NCBI RefSeq assembly: GCF_014645895.1
Contig: NZ_BMMP01000027.1
Span: 1-64,000, forward strand
Origin: Streptomyces daqingensis
Lineage (GTDB): Bacteria; Actinomycetota; Actinomycetes; Streptomycetales; Streptomycetaceae
DNA length: 64,000 bases
Direction: 5' to 3'
Part shown: in pieces, positions 24,086-33,074 of the stretch
Layout of the letters: each line of letters opens with the position of its first letter
Position numbering within the stretch: position 1 is the stretch's first letter
Program-made: the position numbers and the translations under genes
Notes under the pieces: generated by a model
Told to the model about the DNA's origin: nothing
What the model saw: only the letters and a program-made list of their open reading frames with translations
Database searches by the model: none

Positions 24086-25747
24086 TCAGCCCTGGCGCAG
24101 CCACACCGTGGTCTCGCCGGGCAGCCCGCCGTCGACGGGCGAGCTGCTCAGCAGCAGCTCGCCCTCCGGCAGCGGCTTCGTCTCCGTGCCGAAGTTGGTG
24201 ATGCAGTGCCAGCCGTCGGGGCGCACGAAGTGCAGCACGTCCTCGTCCGCGGTCTCCGGGTCGCCGGCCCACTGCATCGACTCGTCCGAGCCGACGAGCT
24301 TGTGCCGCAGCCGCAGCGCCTCCCGGTACAGCTCCAGCGTGGAGCCCTCCTGGCCCTCCTGCGCCTCGACCGACAGCTCGCCGAAGTACGGCGGCTGGGG
24401 CAGCCACGGCCTGCCGCCGAACCCGAACGAGTCGCCCTCGCGCTTCCACGGCAGCGGTACGCGGCAGCCGTCGCGGCCCTTGCGGGTGTGGGAGCTGCGC
24501 TCCCACACGGGGTCCTGGAGGTCCCCCTCCGCGATGTCGGCTACCTCGGGCAGGCCGAGCTCCTCGCCCTGGTACATGTAGGCGGAGCCCGGCAGCGCCA
24601 GCTCCAGCAGGGTCGCGGCCCTCGCGCGGCGCAGCCCGCGTTCGCGGTCCAGCGGGGGCTCGGTGCCGCCGCTGAGCAGCCACTCCTCGTGGTCGGCGCC
24701 CTCGGGTATCGCGAGACGCGACGCGTGCCGGATCACGTCGTGGTTGGAGAGCACCCACGTCGCGGAAGCGCCCGCCTCCTGCGCGGTGTGCAGCGAGGTG
24801 TCGATGACGGAGCGCAGCTCGGCGGCGTTCCAGCCGGTCTTCAGGTAGTCGAAGTTGAACGCCTGGCCCAGGCCCTCGGGGCTGGCGTAGAGCACCATGC
24901 GTTCCCTCTTCACCCACGCCTCGGCGACGCCGACGCGGGGCGGGTCGTACTCGTTGAAGACCTTGCGCCACTCGCGGTAGATCTCGTGCACCCCGTCGCG
25001 GTCCAGGAACGGGTGCTGGCCGTCCTCGACGACCTCCATCTGCTGGTCGATCGAGGTCTCGCCGACGTCGCGGAGCGGCTCGGAGAGGTCCTTGACGAGC
25101 GCGTTCGCGACGTCGATGCGGTAGCCGTCCACGCCGCGGTCCGACCAGAAGCGCAGCGTCCTGATGAAGTCGGCGCGCACCTCGGGGTTGTCCCAGTTCA
25201 GGTCGGGCTGCTCCGGGGCGAACAGGTGCAGGTACCACCATCCGTCGGGCAGCCGCGTCCAGGCGGGCCCGCCGAAGTTGGACTGCCAGTCGGAGGGCGG
25301 CAGTTCGCCGTTCTCTCCCTTGCCCTGGCGGAAGACGTAGCGGTCCCGCTCGGGCGAACCGGGTCCCGCCTCCAGCGCAGCCTTGAACCACTCGTGGTCG
25401 TTGGAGGTGTGGTTCGGGACGATGTCGATGATCACCTTGATGCCGAAGCGGTGGGCCTCGGCGACCATCTCGTCGAAGTCGTCCAGCGTGCCCAGGCGCG
25501 GGTCGACGTTGCGGTAGTCGGCGACGTCGTAACCGCCGTCGGCGAGCGCCGACGGGTAGAAGGGGCTCAGCCACACGGCGTCGACGCCCAGTTCGGCGAG
25601 GTAGGGCACCCGGGAGGTGACGCCGCGGATGTCGCCCAGGCCGTCGCCGTCGGAGTCGGCGAAGCTGCGGGGGTATATCTGGTAGACGGCGGCCTGCCGC
25701 CACCAGTCGGGGCCGTCCTGGCGGTGTGGTGCGGTGCTGTCGGTCAC
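24086..25747 (-). CDS. GH13 alpha-glucosidase
   Basis: The 553-aa cytoplasmic enzyme (no signal peptide) belongs to the oligo-1,6-glucosidase/alpha-glucosidase branch of GH13. It starts WWRQAAVYQIYPRSFADSDGDGLGDI. The catalytic set is intact: nucleophile Asp212 in GYRIDVANAL, acid/base Glu276 in VGVAEAWV, and transition-state Asp337 in LSNHDVIR. It would hydrolyse imported maltose, trehalose-like or short alpha-glucosides to glucose. Start is GTG 25745-25747 with GAGGA upstream. It lies downstream of the LacI regulator gene and on the opposite strand from the alpha-glucoside importer, completing a transport-plus-hydrolysis locus. Confidence 0.93.
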   Translation of the reverse strand: MTDSTAPHRQDGPDWWRQAAVYQIYPRSFADSDGDGLGDIRGVTSRVPYLAELGVDAVWLSPFYPSALADGGYDVADYRNVDPRLGTLDDFDEMVAEAHRFGIKVIIDIVPNHTSNDHEWFKAALEAGPGSPERDRYVFRQGKGENGELPPSDWQSNFGGPAWTRLPDGWWYLHLFAPEQPDLNWDNPEVRADFIRTLRFWSDRGVDGYRIDVANALVKDLSEPLRDVGETSIDQQMEVVEDGQHPFLDRDGVHEIYREWRKVFNEYDPPRVGVAEAWVKRERMVLYASPEGLGQAFNFDYLKTGWNAAELRSVIDTSLHTAQEAGASATWVLSNHDVIRHASRLAIPEGADHEEWLLSGGTEPPLDRERGLRRARAATLLELALPGSAYMYQGEELGLPEVADIAEGDLQDPVWERSSHTRKGRDGCRVPLPWKREGDSFGFGGRPWLPQPPYFGELSVEAQEGQEGSTLELYREALRLRHKLVGSDESMQWAGDPETADEDVLHFVRPDGWHCITNFGTETKPLPEGELLLSSSPVDGGLPGETTVWLRQG

Positions 25748-26215
25748 TGTGTGTCCTCGCAGTGCGGTGCGGTGGATTCTGTCCGGTATCTGGTCGTCTC
25801 GTTATTCGGTTGTCCGGGCCGCCGCGTGCCGCACGGTGCGTGACGTGCCGCGTTCAGGCGGTCCGGGGCTCGGGGGCCGGGCGCGGCTGGGCGCCCGTCG
25901 GCGGACGGGGTTTTCCTGGCCGCGGCGCTGCGGCGTGGGGCGGGCGTGGGTCCGGGTTCGGGCCGGGCTGTGTCTGCGGGCAGGGCGGTGTGTCGGGTCT
26001 GGGCTCTGCGGAGTCAGGGGCGGCGGGGTGCGGCGGCGGACCGGTGTCGTGCGCGGGCTCGGGGTATCGGGTTGTGCCTGCCCCGGATTCGCCGGAACGC
26101 ACCCTTCGGCCGGCGGTCTCCGTGACCGGTCCCGCGGTACGTCCGCGGCCGGACGCGGCGGGGCGGCTGCGGCCGGTGCGCGGTGCCGGGGGCCGGCGTC
26201 GCGGTGCGGCCGGGG
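25748..26215. other. 468-bp G-rich intergenic region
   Basis: Frames are open on both strands only because stop codons are rare at this GC content; none shows family similarity. The plus strand is strongly G-biased with many GGG runs. It must hold the alpha-glucosidase promoter and the 3' end of the lacI transcript. Confidence 0.5.
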
Positions 26216-27244
26216 TCATCGCGGCGGTGCGATGGAGCCCCTGCGGTGGACGGGCATGGGAATCCGGTGGATCGTCGGCGTCAGGTCGTCCGACAACAGT
26301 AACGACACCGCTGCCCGTCCCAGTTCGCGGTGGGGGATGGCGACGGAGGTGAGCCCCGGCCGCAGCCAGGACGCCAGTTCGGAGTCGTCGAAGGAGATCA
26401 CGGAGACGTCCTCCGGGACACGCAGGCCGCTCTCCGCCAGGGCCTGGTACGCGCCGAACGCCAACCGGTCGTTGCAGCAGACGAGGGCCTTCGGCGCCGC
26501 CGTCCCGCCGAGCAGCGTGCGCACGGCGCGATAGCCGCCCTCGGGCGTCGACCAGTCGCATTCGGCGACGCCCGCGAGCCGTACCCCGGCCGCGGCCGCG
26601 GCACGTGCGATGCCGCGCATCCGTTCGCGTCCGGCGTGCACGCCGTCCGGTGCCGCCTCCGTGCGGTGGTGTCCGCCGACGACGTGGACGCCCTCCCGGT
26701 GACCGGCCTCCAGGAGCATGCCGAGGGCCTCCGCGCCCGCTTTCTCCTCATCCGGTACGACGCAGGCCAACTCGCCCGATTGGTCGAGGTGGTTGAGCAG
26801 CACCGTGGGGTGTTCCGGCGAGTGGTGGGCGGGCCGGCGGCCCCGGGTCGACATCGACGCGTGGATCATCCCGTCGACCTGGCGGTCGATCATGCCGCGG
26901 AGGAGCCGCTGCTCGACCTCGGGGACGTCGCCCGTCTCCGCGACGTACAGCAGGTGATCCCGCTCGAGGGCCGCTTCGAGGGCGCCCTGGATGAGTCCGC
27001 CCGCGTAGTTGCCGCTCGCCACGACGTCTGACACGAGCCCGATGGTGAACGTCTTGCGGGTGCGCAGGCTCTGCGCCGTGAGGTTCGGGCGGTATCCCAG
27101 TTCCTCCGCCGCGCCGAGGATCCGCTGCCGCGCTTCGACGGAGATGCGGATGTCCTCGCGGCCCGAGAGCACGAACGAGACCGTCGTGCGTGAGACGCCC
27201 GCGTGGCGTGCCACATCGGCCTGGGTGACGCGCGACGACGGCAT
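26216..27244 (-). CDS. LacI-family repressor of the alpha-glucoside locus (with a TTA codon)
   Basis: The 342-aa product has the LacI DNA-binding head, VTQADVARHAGVSRTTVSFVLSG, with the hinge helix RPNLTAQSLRTRKTFTIGLV, then a periplasmic-binding-like sensor ending FDDSELASWLRPGLTSVAIP. GGAGGGGG precedes ATG 27244. Codon TTA at 26300-26302 (within AVSLLLSDD) makes it a potential bldA target. It is divergent from the binding-protein operon and upstream of the alpha-glucosidase, so it probably represses both until an alpha-glucoside is present. Confidence 0.92.
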   Translation of the reverse strand: MPSSRVTQADVARHAGVSRTTVSFVLSGREDIRISVEARQRILGAAEELGYRPNLTAQSLRTRKTFTIGLVSDVVASGNYAGGLIQGALEAALERDHLLYVAETGDVPEVEQRLLRGMIDRQVDGMIHASMSTRGRRPAHHSPEHPTVLLNHLDQSGELACVVPDEEKAGAEALGMLLEAGHREGVHVVGGHHRTEAAPDGVHAGRERMRGIARAAAAAGVRLAGVAECDWSTPEGGYRAVRTLLGGTAAPKALVCCNDRLAFGAYQALAESGLRVPEDVSVISFDDSELASWLRPGLTSVAIPHRELGRAAVSLLLSDDLTPTIHRIPMPVHRRGSIAPPR

Positions 27245-27258
27245 GGACCCCCTCCAGG

Positions 27259-27297
27259 TAACTCGTGCTAGCTGAGCATCACCTGGTGTTACTCGAG
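27259..27297. promoter_or_regulatory. Candidate operator region with repeated TWACTCG and CACCTGGTG dyad
   Basis: TAACTCG (27259) and TTACTCGAG (27289) are direct repeats 30 bp apart, and a CACC-T-GGTG dyad lies between them. The region is upstream of the LacI start in the divergent gap, a reasonable place for self-regulation. Confidence 0.3.
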
Positions 27298-27357
27298 GTG
27301 TCAACGACTTTTCGAGCGGGCTGCGCGCACGCCTCGTCCCGGATCCTGAGCGAGGCC

Positions 27358-27363
27358 TTGACA
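27358..27363 (+). promoter_or_regulatory. Possible -35 element (TTGACA) of the binding-protein operon
   Basis: A consensus TTGACA lies 158 bp upstream of the GTG start. The -10 at the proper spacing (ACATCC, 27381-27386) is poor, so the call is tentative. Confidence 0.3.
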
Positions 27364-27520
27364 CGGACGCGCCAGGGGCAACATCCTCCTGCTCACTCGA
27401 TTTAACGTCGCTGTTTCCCAACCGCCGGGGACCGGACGGCTGTCCCGGCCGCCGGGGCGGCATCGCGGAGCACAGCGAATCACAACAGCCCGGACCAGGC
27501 CACAGGCAAGAGGAGATCAT

Positions 27521-28807
27521 GTGAGTGCCATACCGCGACGACTGCTGCCGAGCACTGCCGTCCTTGCCGCACTCACCCTCGTCAGCGGCTGCGGTCTCGG
27601 TGCGAAGAAGGTCGAGAGCGGTGCCGACGCGACGGAACGGGGCCCGATCACGTACGCGGCGGGCAAGGACGTCTCAGGGGTCGTGCCGAAGCTGATCAAG
27701 CGCTGGAACGAGACGCACCCCGACGAGAAGGCGACCTTCATCGAGCTGCCCGAGGACGCCAACGCGCAGCGCCAGCAGATGATCCAGAACGCCCAGCTCA
27801 AGTCGGACACCTTCACGGTGCTCTCCCTCGACGCCGTGTGGACCGCCGAGTTCGCCGCGAACCGCTGGATCGACGAGATCCCGCGGAAGTCGTTCCCGTA
27901 CGACAAGACGCTGGACCCCATCAACGGCACCGTGAGGTACCGCGGCAAGTACTTCGCCATGCCGTACGCCTCCGACGGGGCCCTGCTCTACTACCGCAAG
28001 GACCTGCTGGACAAGGCGGGCATCGACGAGCCGCCGGAGACCTGGAGCGAGATGCAGGAGGTCTGCCGCAAGGTCCTGAAGGGCCAGTCGAAGATGTCGT
28101 GCTACGCGGGCCAGTTCGAGAAGTACGAGGGTCTGACGGTCAACTTCTCCGAGGCGGTGCACTCCGCGGGCGGCCGCATCACCGACGACAAGGGGAACCC
28201 CACGGTGAACACCCCCGAGGCCAAGCGGGGGCTGGACAGCCTGGTCGAGGGGTTCCGCGACGGCACGATGTCCAAGGAAGCGATCACGTACATGGAGGAG
28301 CCGGGCCGGCGGGCCTTCGAGAAGGGCAAGACGCTCTTCATCCGCCAGTGGCCCTCGATGTACGGAGTGTCGAGCAACAAGGGCAAGAACAACGAGGTGG
28401 CGGGGAAGTTCGGCGTCGCCCCCATACCCGGGCAGGACGGCCCCGGCGTCTCGTCCCTCGGCGGTCACAACCTGGCGCTGTCCTCCTCGGCGCGCAACAA
28501 GGCCACAGCGCTGGACTTCATGCGCTACATGACCTCCAAGCAGAACTCGCGGCGGAACCTCAACGACGGCTCCCTGGCCCCCGTCTACACCGACCTCTAC
28601 GACGACCCGGAGATGCGGCGCAAGTTCCCCTGGCTGCCGGTGCTGAAGAAGTCGATTCTGCACGCCGAGCCGCGGCCCCGCGTGGTGCAGTACGGCGACG
28701 CCACCACCGCCATCCAGGACGCCGCCTACGCCGCGCTGACCGGAAAGAAGAGCTCGTCGGAGGCGCTCCGCAGCCTGCAGAAGAAGCTCCGCGCCCTGAC
28801 CCCGTGA
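27521..28807 (+). CDS. Alpha-glucoside ABC transporter, substrate-binding lipoprotein
   Basis: The 428-aa product has a lipoprotein signal with lipobox VSGC (Cys24). Its body is a family 1 sugar-binding protein: VVPKLIKRWNETHPDEKATFIELPEDANAQRQQMIQNAQ, YFAMPYASDGALLYYRKDLLDKAGI and SLGGHNLALSS, features shared with trehalose/maltose-type binding proteins. The GTG start has AGAGGAG 5-6 nt upstream. The adjacent GH13 alpha-glucosidase and LacI regulator point to maltose, trehalose or a related alpha-glucoside as ligand. Confidence 0.92.
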   Translation: MSAIPRRLLPSTAVLAALTLVSGCGLGAKKVESGADATERGPITYAAGKDVSGVVPKLIKRWNETHPDEKATFIELPEDANAQRQQMIQNAQLKSDTFTVLSLDAVWTAEFAANRWIDEIPRKSFPYDKTLDPINGTVRYRGKYFAMPYASDGALLYYRKDLLDKAGIDEPPETWSEMQEVCRKVLKGQSKMSCYAGQFEKYEGLTVNFSEAVHSAGGRITDDKGNPTVNTPEAKRGLDSLVEGFRDGTMSKEAITYMEEPGRRAFEKGKTLFIRQWPSMYGVSSNKGKNNEVAGKFGVAPIPGQDGPGVSSLGGHNLALSSSARNKATALDFMRYMTSKQNSRRNLNDGSLAPVYTDLYDDPEMRRKFPWLPVLKKSILHAEPRPRVVQYGDATTAIQDAAYAALTGKKSSSEALRSLQKKLRALTP

Positions 28808-28966
28808 CCCGACCGAACTGCGCTACCGCCGCCGGACGGACCTGCCCCCAGTGACCGGCCCGGCTGCCTGCGGACCTCCGGGCACGGCAGCCCGCACCGG
28901 TATCGCGCCGCCGCGCCGAGCGGCTTCCGCGTCGCAGACGCCGGCCGAGAAAGGAAGACACCACCA

Positions 28967-29986
28967 ATGTCGATAGCTCTGAGGCGCGGGAGTACCGGGC
29001 CCGCGACCGCGCGGTCGCAACAGCAAGCGGAGGGGCGGATGGCCACGCTCCTCATCTCGCCGACGCTGATCGTGCTCGGGCTGGTCATCGTCTATCCCGT
29101 GCTGGCGGCGGTCTACTCGTCCATGTTCACCGTCCCGGGCGTCGACCCCAGGACGGGCTTCGTCGAGGGCGGCGAGCCGTTCGTCGGGCTGGACAACTTC
29201 GCGTCGATCTTCACCGGCGCGGGCGGCCGCTTCTGGAACGCCTTCTGGAACACCTCGTTCCTGACCGTCACTTCGGTGCTCCTGGAGACGGTCATCGGCC
29301 TGGCGATGGCGTTGATCATGCATCAGGCGATGCGCGGACGGGCTTGGGTGCGCGCGAGCATCCTGGTGCCGTGGGCCATTCCCACGGCGATCTCCGCACT
29401 GCTGTGGCGCTGGATCTTCGACAGCGAGGGCATCGCCAACACCATGCTCGGCACCAAGGTGCTGTGGACGACGGAAGGCTTCCAGTCACAGGCGGCGGTC
29501 ATCATCGCGGAGGTCTGGAAGACGGCGCCGTTCGTGGGACTGCTGGTGCTGGCGGGGCTCCAGATCATCTCCCAGGAGGTGTACGAGGCGGCGCGCGTCG
29601 ACGGGGCCGGCCCCGTCCGGCGGTTCTGGAACATCACGCTGCCGCTGGTCAAGCCGGCGCTGCTGGTCGCCGTGCTCTTCCGGCTGCTGGACGCGCTGCG
29701 GATGTTCGACCTGCCGTACATCCTGATCGGCGCGGGCAAGGAGTCCGTCGAGACGCTGTCGATGCTGGCGCAGGACGAGGCGTCCAACGTCCGGTTCGGG
29801 CCGGCGTCCGCGTACTCGGTGCTGCTCTTCCTGTACGTGTTCCTCATCGCATTCACATTCATCAAGCTCCTCGGCGCGGACCTGCTCGGCGGCCGGGACG
29901 AGCCGGGCGGAAAGAAGGGCGGACGCAAGTCCCCGCGCCGTCAGGCCGGCGGCGGCCGGAGCCGTCAGAAGGAGGCGACGGCATGA
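28967..29986 (+). CDS. Alpha-glucoside ABC transporter permease (MalF type)
   Basis: The 339-aa product has six membrane helices (first: MATLLISPTLIVLGLVIVYPVLAAV) and the EAA loop YEAARVDGAGPVRRFWNITLPLV. A basic C-terminal tail rich in Gly/Arg/Lys follows the last helix. The start has AAAGGAAG upstream. It overlaps the next permease gene by 4 bp (ATGA). Confidence 0.93.
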   Translation: MSIALRRGSTGPATARSQQQAEGRMATLLISPTLIVLGLVIVYPVLAAVYSSMFTVPGVDPRTGFVEGGEPFVGLDNFASIFTGAGGRFWNAFWNTSFLTVTSVLLETVIGLAMALIMHQAMRGRAWVRASILVPWAIPTAISALLWRWIFDSEGIANTMLGTKVLWTTEGFQSQAAVIIAEVWKTAPFVGLLVLAGLQIISQEVYEAARVDGAGPVRRFWNITLPLVKPALLVAVLFRLLDALRMFDLPYILIGAGKESVETLSMLAQDEASNVRFGPASAYSVLLFLYVFLIAFTFIKLLGADLLGGRDEPGGKKGGRKSPRRQAGGGRSRQKEATA

Positions 29987-30909
29987 CAAGCACGACCCCC
30001 ACCGGAACGACGGAAGCCCCGGCCACCGAGGCGGAGCCGGTCTCCGCACCGCCGCCGGGCCGCACCGCCCCGGCGAAGACCGCCGGCAGCCCGTGGCTCA
30101 CAGCGCTTCGGACCTCCGGCGTGCTCGCCGTCGCCGCGTGGTGCCTCGCCCCGTTCTACTGGATGATCGCCTCCAGCCTGCGGGCCCCGGAGGACATCTT
30201 CGAGACCACCCTGTGGCCGTCCGACCCGTCGTTCACCAACTACGCCGGTGTGCTGGACCCTTCGCAGGGATTCCTGCGGTCTTTGGCGAACAGCTTCATC
30301 GTCGCGGGCACGACCACGGTGCTGGCGCTGATCGTGGGCATCGCCACGGCCTACGCCCTGGCACGTCTCGAATTCCGCTTCAAGCGGCTGGTGCTGACCG
30401 GCATCATCGCCACCTCGATGTTCCCGGTCGTCTCGATCACGATCCCGCTGCTGAAGCTCTTCGTCGGCATGGGATGGATCAACACCTACCAGGCCATGGT
30501 CGTCCCGAGCATGTCCTTCGCGCTGCCACTGGCGGTGTGGAACCTCACGGCCTTCTTCCGGCAGATGCCCACGCAGCTCGAGGAGTCGGCGAGGGTCGAC
30601 GGCTGCACCCGCGGCCAGGCGTTCCGCAAGGTGATCCTTCCGTTGGCGGCGCCGGGCCTCTTCACCACGGCGATCCTCACGTTCGTGATGGCCTGGAACG
30701 AGTTCCTGATCGCGGTGTCGATGACCAACAAGCAGTCCATGCAGACAGCTCCGGTCGCCGTCTCGAAGTTCACCGGCGCCGCCCAGTTCGTGGAGCCGCA
30801 CGGCAGCCAGATGGCCGCGGGCGTACTGGTGACCATTCCGCTGGTGATCCTGGTGCTGTTCTTCCAGCGCCGCATCGTCGCCGGACTGACGGCGGGCGCG
30901 GTGAAGTAG
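29983..30909 (+). CDS. Alpha-glucoside ABC transporter permease (MalG type)
   Basis: The 308-aa product starts at ATG 29983 with AAGGAGG upstream; sequence before this in the same frame belongs to the overlapping permease. It has a Pro/Thr-rich 40-residue N-terminus, six helices and the EAA loop EESARVDGCTRGQAFRKVILPLA. Like the other importer in this window, the operon lacks an ATPase, implying a shared one encoded elsewhere. A perfect terminator follows at 30956. Confidence 0.93.
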   Translation: MTSTTPTGTTEAPATEAEPVSAPPPGRTAPAKTAGSPWLTALRTSGVLAVAAWCLAPFYWMIASSLRAPEDIFETTLWPSDPSFTNYAGVLDPSQGFLRSLANSFIVAGTTTVLALIVGIATAYALARLEFRFKRLVLTGIIATSMFPVVSITIPLLKLFVGMGWINTYQAMVVPSMSFALPLAVWNLTAFFRQMPTQLEESARVDGCTRGQAFRKVILPLAAPGLFTTAILTFVMAWNEFLIAVSMTNKQSMQTAPVAVSKFTGAAQFVEPHGSQMAAGVLVTIPLVILVLFFQRRIVAGLTAGAVK

Positions 30910-30955
30910 CAGCCGCGGACGAACGCAGGCGCAGCACAGCGCCGCGCAGCACACG

Positions 30956-30986
30956 AAGGGGCGCCGGTCGAGGACCGGCGCCCCTT
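30956..30986 (+). terminator. Perfect 14-bp-stem terminator
   Basis: AAGGGGCGCCGGTC and GACCGGCGCCCCTT flank a 3-nt loop, 46 bp after the permease stop. The stem also faces the 3' end of the convergent secreted-protein gene at 31054. Confidence 0.85.
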
Positions 30987-31053
30987 CCGCGTCACGGCGC
31001 GGCGACCGTCCGCGGCCCGTGTCCGTCCCGGGCCGCGGGGACGGCGGGGAGGC

Positions 31054-31743
31054 TCAGTCGTCCTCGTTGCTGAAGGACAGGCCGCGCCAGTCGGTGACGC
31101 AGTCGCGGTCCATGAAGACCCACCCGAGGTTGGTGTCCCGCACGACCATGGCCGGGTTCGAACCCCTCGTCGTGAAGCGGTAGCTGACTTCGCCCGACGG
31201 AGTACCGGCGGGGTCGCGCAGCGCACCGTCGCTGTAGTCGCTCTTGTTGTAGTAGTTGTAGTACGCCCCGCCCGCGCAGGCCGGGTCGACGGAGATCGGA
31301 CTCCCGTCGGTGGCGTCGTGGGCCCCGGCGTTGAAGTCGAGCCCGAAGGACTTGCGGTGGCTGATCCGCTCACGCGTCTCCGCGCCGCACGACGGGTCGG
31401 CGGAGCCGGAGGGGGAGCCGCTGAGGGCGGCGGGCGGGATCCAGGCGCAGAGGTTGTTGGCGCCGTAGTTGCGCCCGTAGTGGTAGTCGCTGGGCGTGGT
31501 CTCGTGCACGTCGAAGGCGGAGCCGGCCATCGCTGTGCCGATGAAGTAGCCGCACGGCTTGTTCTGCAGCCAGGTGCCGGCGGGAATGGTGCCGTGGTTG
31601 TCGCATGCCGCCGGCTTGGGCGAGTCGGGCTGGATCTGGTAGCGGTTCACCGCGGCCTGCGCCGACTGGGGCAGCAGGGTCAGCGCCGTGGCCAGCGCGG
31701 TGAGCACGGCAGCCGAGACGGCGAGGGGCAGCTTCCTTTGCAC
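31054..31743 (-). CDS. Secreted protein, 229 aa, unknown function
   Basis: The frame is open beyond 32 kb, but the gene starts at GTG 31743 with AAGGAGA upstream, giving a clean Sec signal (KLPLAVSAAVLTALATAL, cleavage near SAQA-AVN). The mature protein has six cysteines (PAACDNH, NKPCGYF, NLCAWI, DPSCGAE, DPACAGG, RDCVTDW), suggesting three disulfides, and ends with a Trp/Phe-rich segment before an acidic NEDD tail. No enzyme motif is recognised. It is divergent from the HTH gene at 32054. Confidence 0.8.
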   Translation of the reverse strand: MQRKLPLAVSAAVLTALATALTLLPQSAQAAVNRYQIQPDSPKPAACDNHGTIPAGTWLQNKPCGYFIGTAMAGSAFDVHETTPSDYHYGRNYGANNLCAWIPPAALSGSPSGSADPSCGAETRERISHRKSFGLDFNAGAHDATDGSPISVDPACAGGAYYNYYNKSDYSDGALRDPAGTPSGEVSYRFTTRGSNPAMVVRDTNLGWVFMDRDCVTDWRGLSFSNEDD

Positions 31744-32053
31744 GGTCGTCTCTCCTTCTTCCGGGGGATCGCGTACCGCGGACGCGGTCGCGTCTGACTG
31801 GTGGAGCGCTCCCGTACGGGCCGGGGCTTTCGGCCCCTCCGGCTGCTCGCCGCGTGAGAGCATGCCTCCGGATCCCGGGGACGCACCGAGGTGCGTGATG
31901 CGGCCAAGTGCCCGGGCTGCGCTTCGAGTTGATTCTTCGGTCCCGTTCTCGCGGTTGCCAGGGCCTTCGCCCGGTGAGGGACGTCCCTCCCGCGCTCCGC
32001 CCTCCGACCAGCGGAGAGGGAGAGGAGAAAGGGACTTAGGGAGAGTGAGGGAC
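31744..32053. other. 310-bp divergent intergenic region
   Basis: This lies between the secreted-protein gene and the HTH gene. It is purine-rich near 32010-32045 (GGAGAGGGAGAGGAGAAAGGG), just before the HTH start. No convincing promoter hexamers were identified. Confidence 0.45.
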
Positions 32054-32905
32054 GTGTCCGCGCGAGGCAGACGTCCGTTGAAACCGCTGTCGCCCGAACT
32101 GCCCGAGCCGGTCGCGCAGTTCACGGAAGCGCTCCGCCAGGTGTATCTGGAGCGGACGGAGCTGAACCAGCGTGAGCTCGCGGCGGCGCTGCATCTGACG
32201 AAGTCGCCCGTCTCCCGCTACCTGAACGGCCAGGAGGTCGTCCCCGCGGGCACCTTCGCCGAGCTGTGCGGCATCGCGGGCGTCCCGGAGCAGCAGCGGC
32301 AGCACCTCTTCCGCCTGCGGGAGCGTGCGGAGGCCGCGTCGCGGGCGGGCGGCGCAGCGGACGAGGCCCTCCGGAACGCCGGCACGGCTGAGGCGCCCCA
32401 CCCGGACACCGCCCCGGAGCCCGCGGAGACGGACGGCGGACGGGACGGCAGCGGACGAGACGGCAGCGGAGGGGACGACGACCCGCGCGCCCGGTCCCGT
32501 GCCGCGTTCCGCAGGTCGGCCCCGGCCGCGGGCGCCGCGGTACTGCTCGTGGCGGCGGCGGTGCTCGGCGTCCAGGCGCTCGCGCCGGACGGAGACGGCG
32601 AGCCGCGTCCTGGCGACCGCTCGCGCGCAGGAGCCCCCGGGACGGCCTCCGCCCCGAGCGGCGGCTCCTGCCGTCCGACGCGCGTCTACCGCGTCCTCGA
32701 GGACGGCGACATCCTCGACGGCGAGCACAACGACATCGGCGACGTACGGGCCGACGACCTCTTCGGCCTCGACGACCCCCCGGCGTCCTCCCCGTACCGC
32801 TACCGCGACTACGGCCATGTCGCCGGGAGCAAGGTCGTCGGCTACGTCGACCAGGCCAAACTCAAGCCCCTGGGCCGCCGCTGTCTGCAGCCGGACCCTC
32901 GCTGA
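32054..32905 (+). CDS. Membrane-anchored XRE-type helix-turn-helix protein
   Basis: The 283-aa product has a cytoplasmic HTH (LNQRELAAALHLTKSPVSRYLNGQEVVPAGTFAELCGIAG) near residues 35-75, a Gly/Asp-rich linker (about 100-145), one membrane helix (AAVLLVAAAVLGVQAL, about 155-175) and a short extracytoplasmic domain with two cysteines (GSCRPTRVYRVLEDGD ... RRCLQPDPR). This DNA-binding, single-pass, outer-domain layout suggests a one-component surface sensor. GTG 32054 is preferred (AGGGAG 10 nt upstream); GTG 32045 is an alternative. Confidence 0.82.
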   Translation: MSARGRRPLKPLSPELPEPVAQFTEALRQVYLERTELNQRELAAALHLTKSPVSRYLNGQEVVPAGTFAELCGIAGVPEQQRQHLFRLRERAEAASRAGGAADEALRNAGTAEAPHPDTAPEPAETDGGRDGSGRDGSGGDDDPRARSRAAFRRSAPAAGAAVLLVAAAVLGVQALAPDGDGEPRPGDRSRAGAPGTASAPSGGSCRPTRVYRVLEDGDILDGEHNDIGDVRADDLFGLDDPPASSPYRYRDYGHVAGSKVVGYVDQAKLKPLGRRCLQPDPR

Positions 32906-33074
32906 GACCCCCTCCACCTGGCCCGCCTCTCGCCTGGACTCGTGCCGGGGTGCGGGCGTGGCCGGAGCACGTCCCGGTCCCGATCGCCATATCAACGGAC
33001 CAGACGGTTGAAACAGCATCAGGACATGGCGAGCCTCGACGGACCGGCCGTGCGCAGCGCTTTCACTCACCTTC

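Noticed and set aside
26044..26067. GTGT-N14-GGGTAT, a SigB-type promoter match on the plus strand
   Set aside because: It points into the antisense of the lacI gene within a G-rich tract where such matches arise easily; no target gene.
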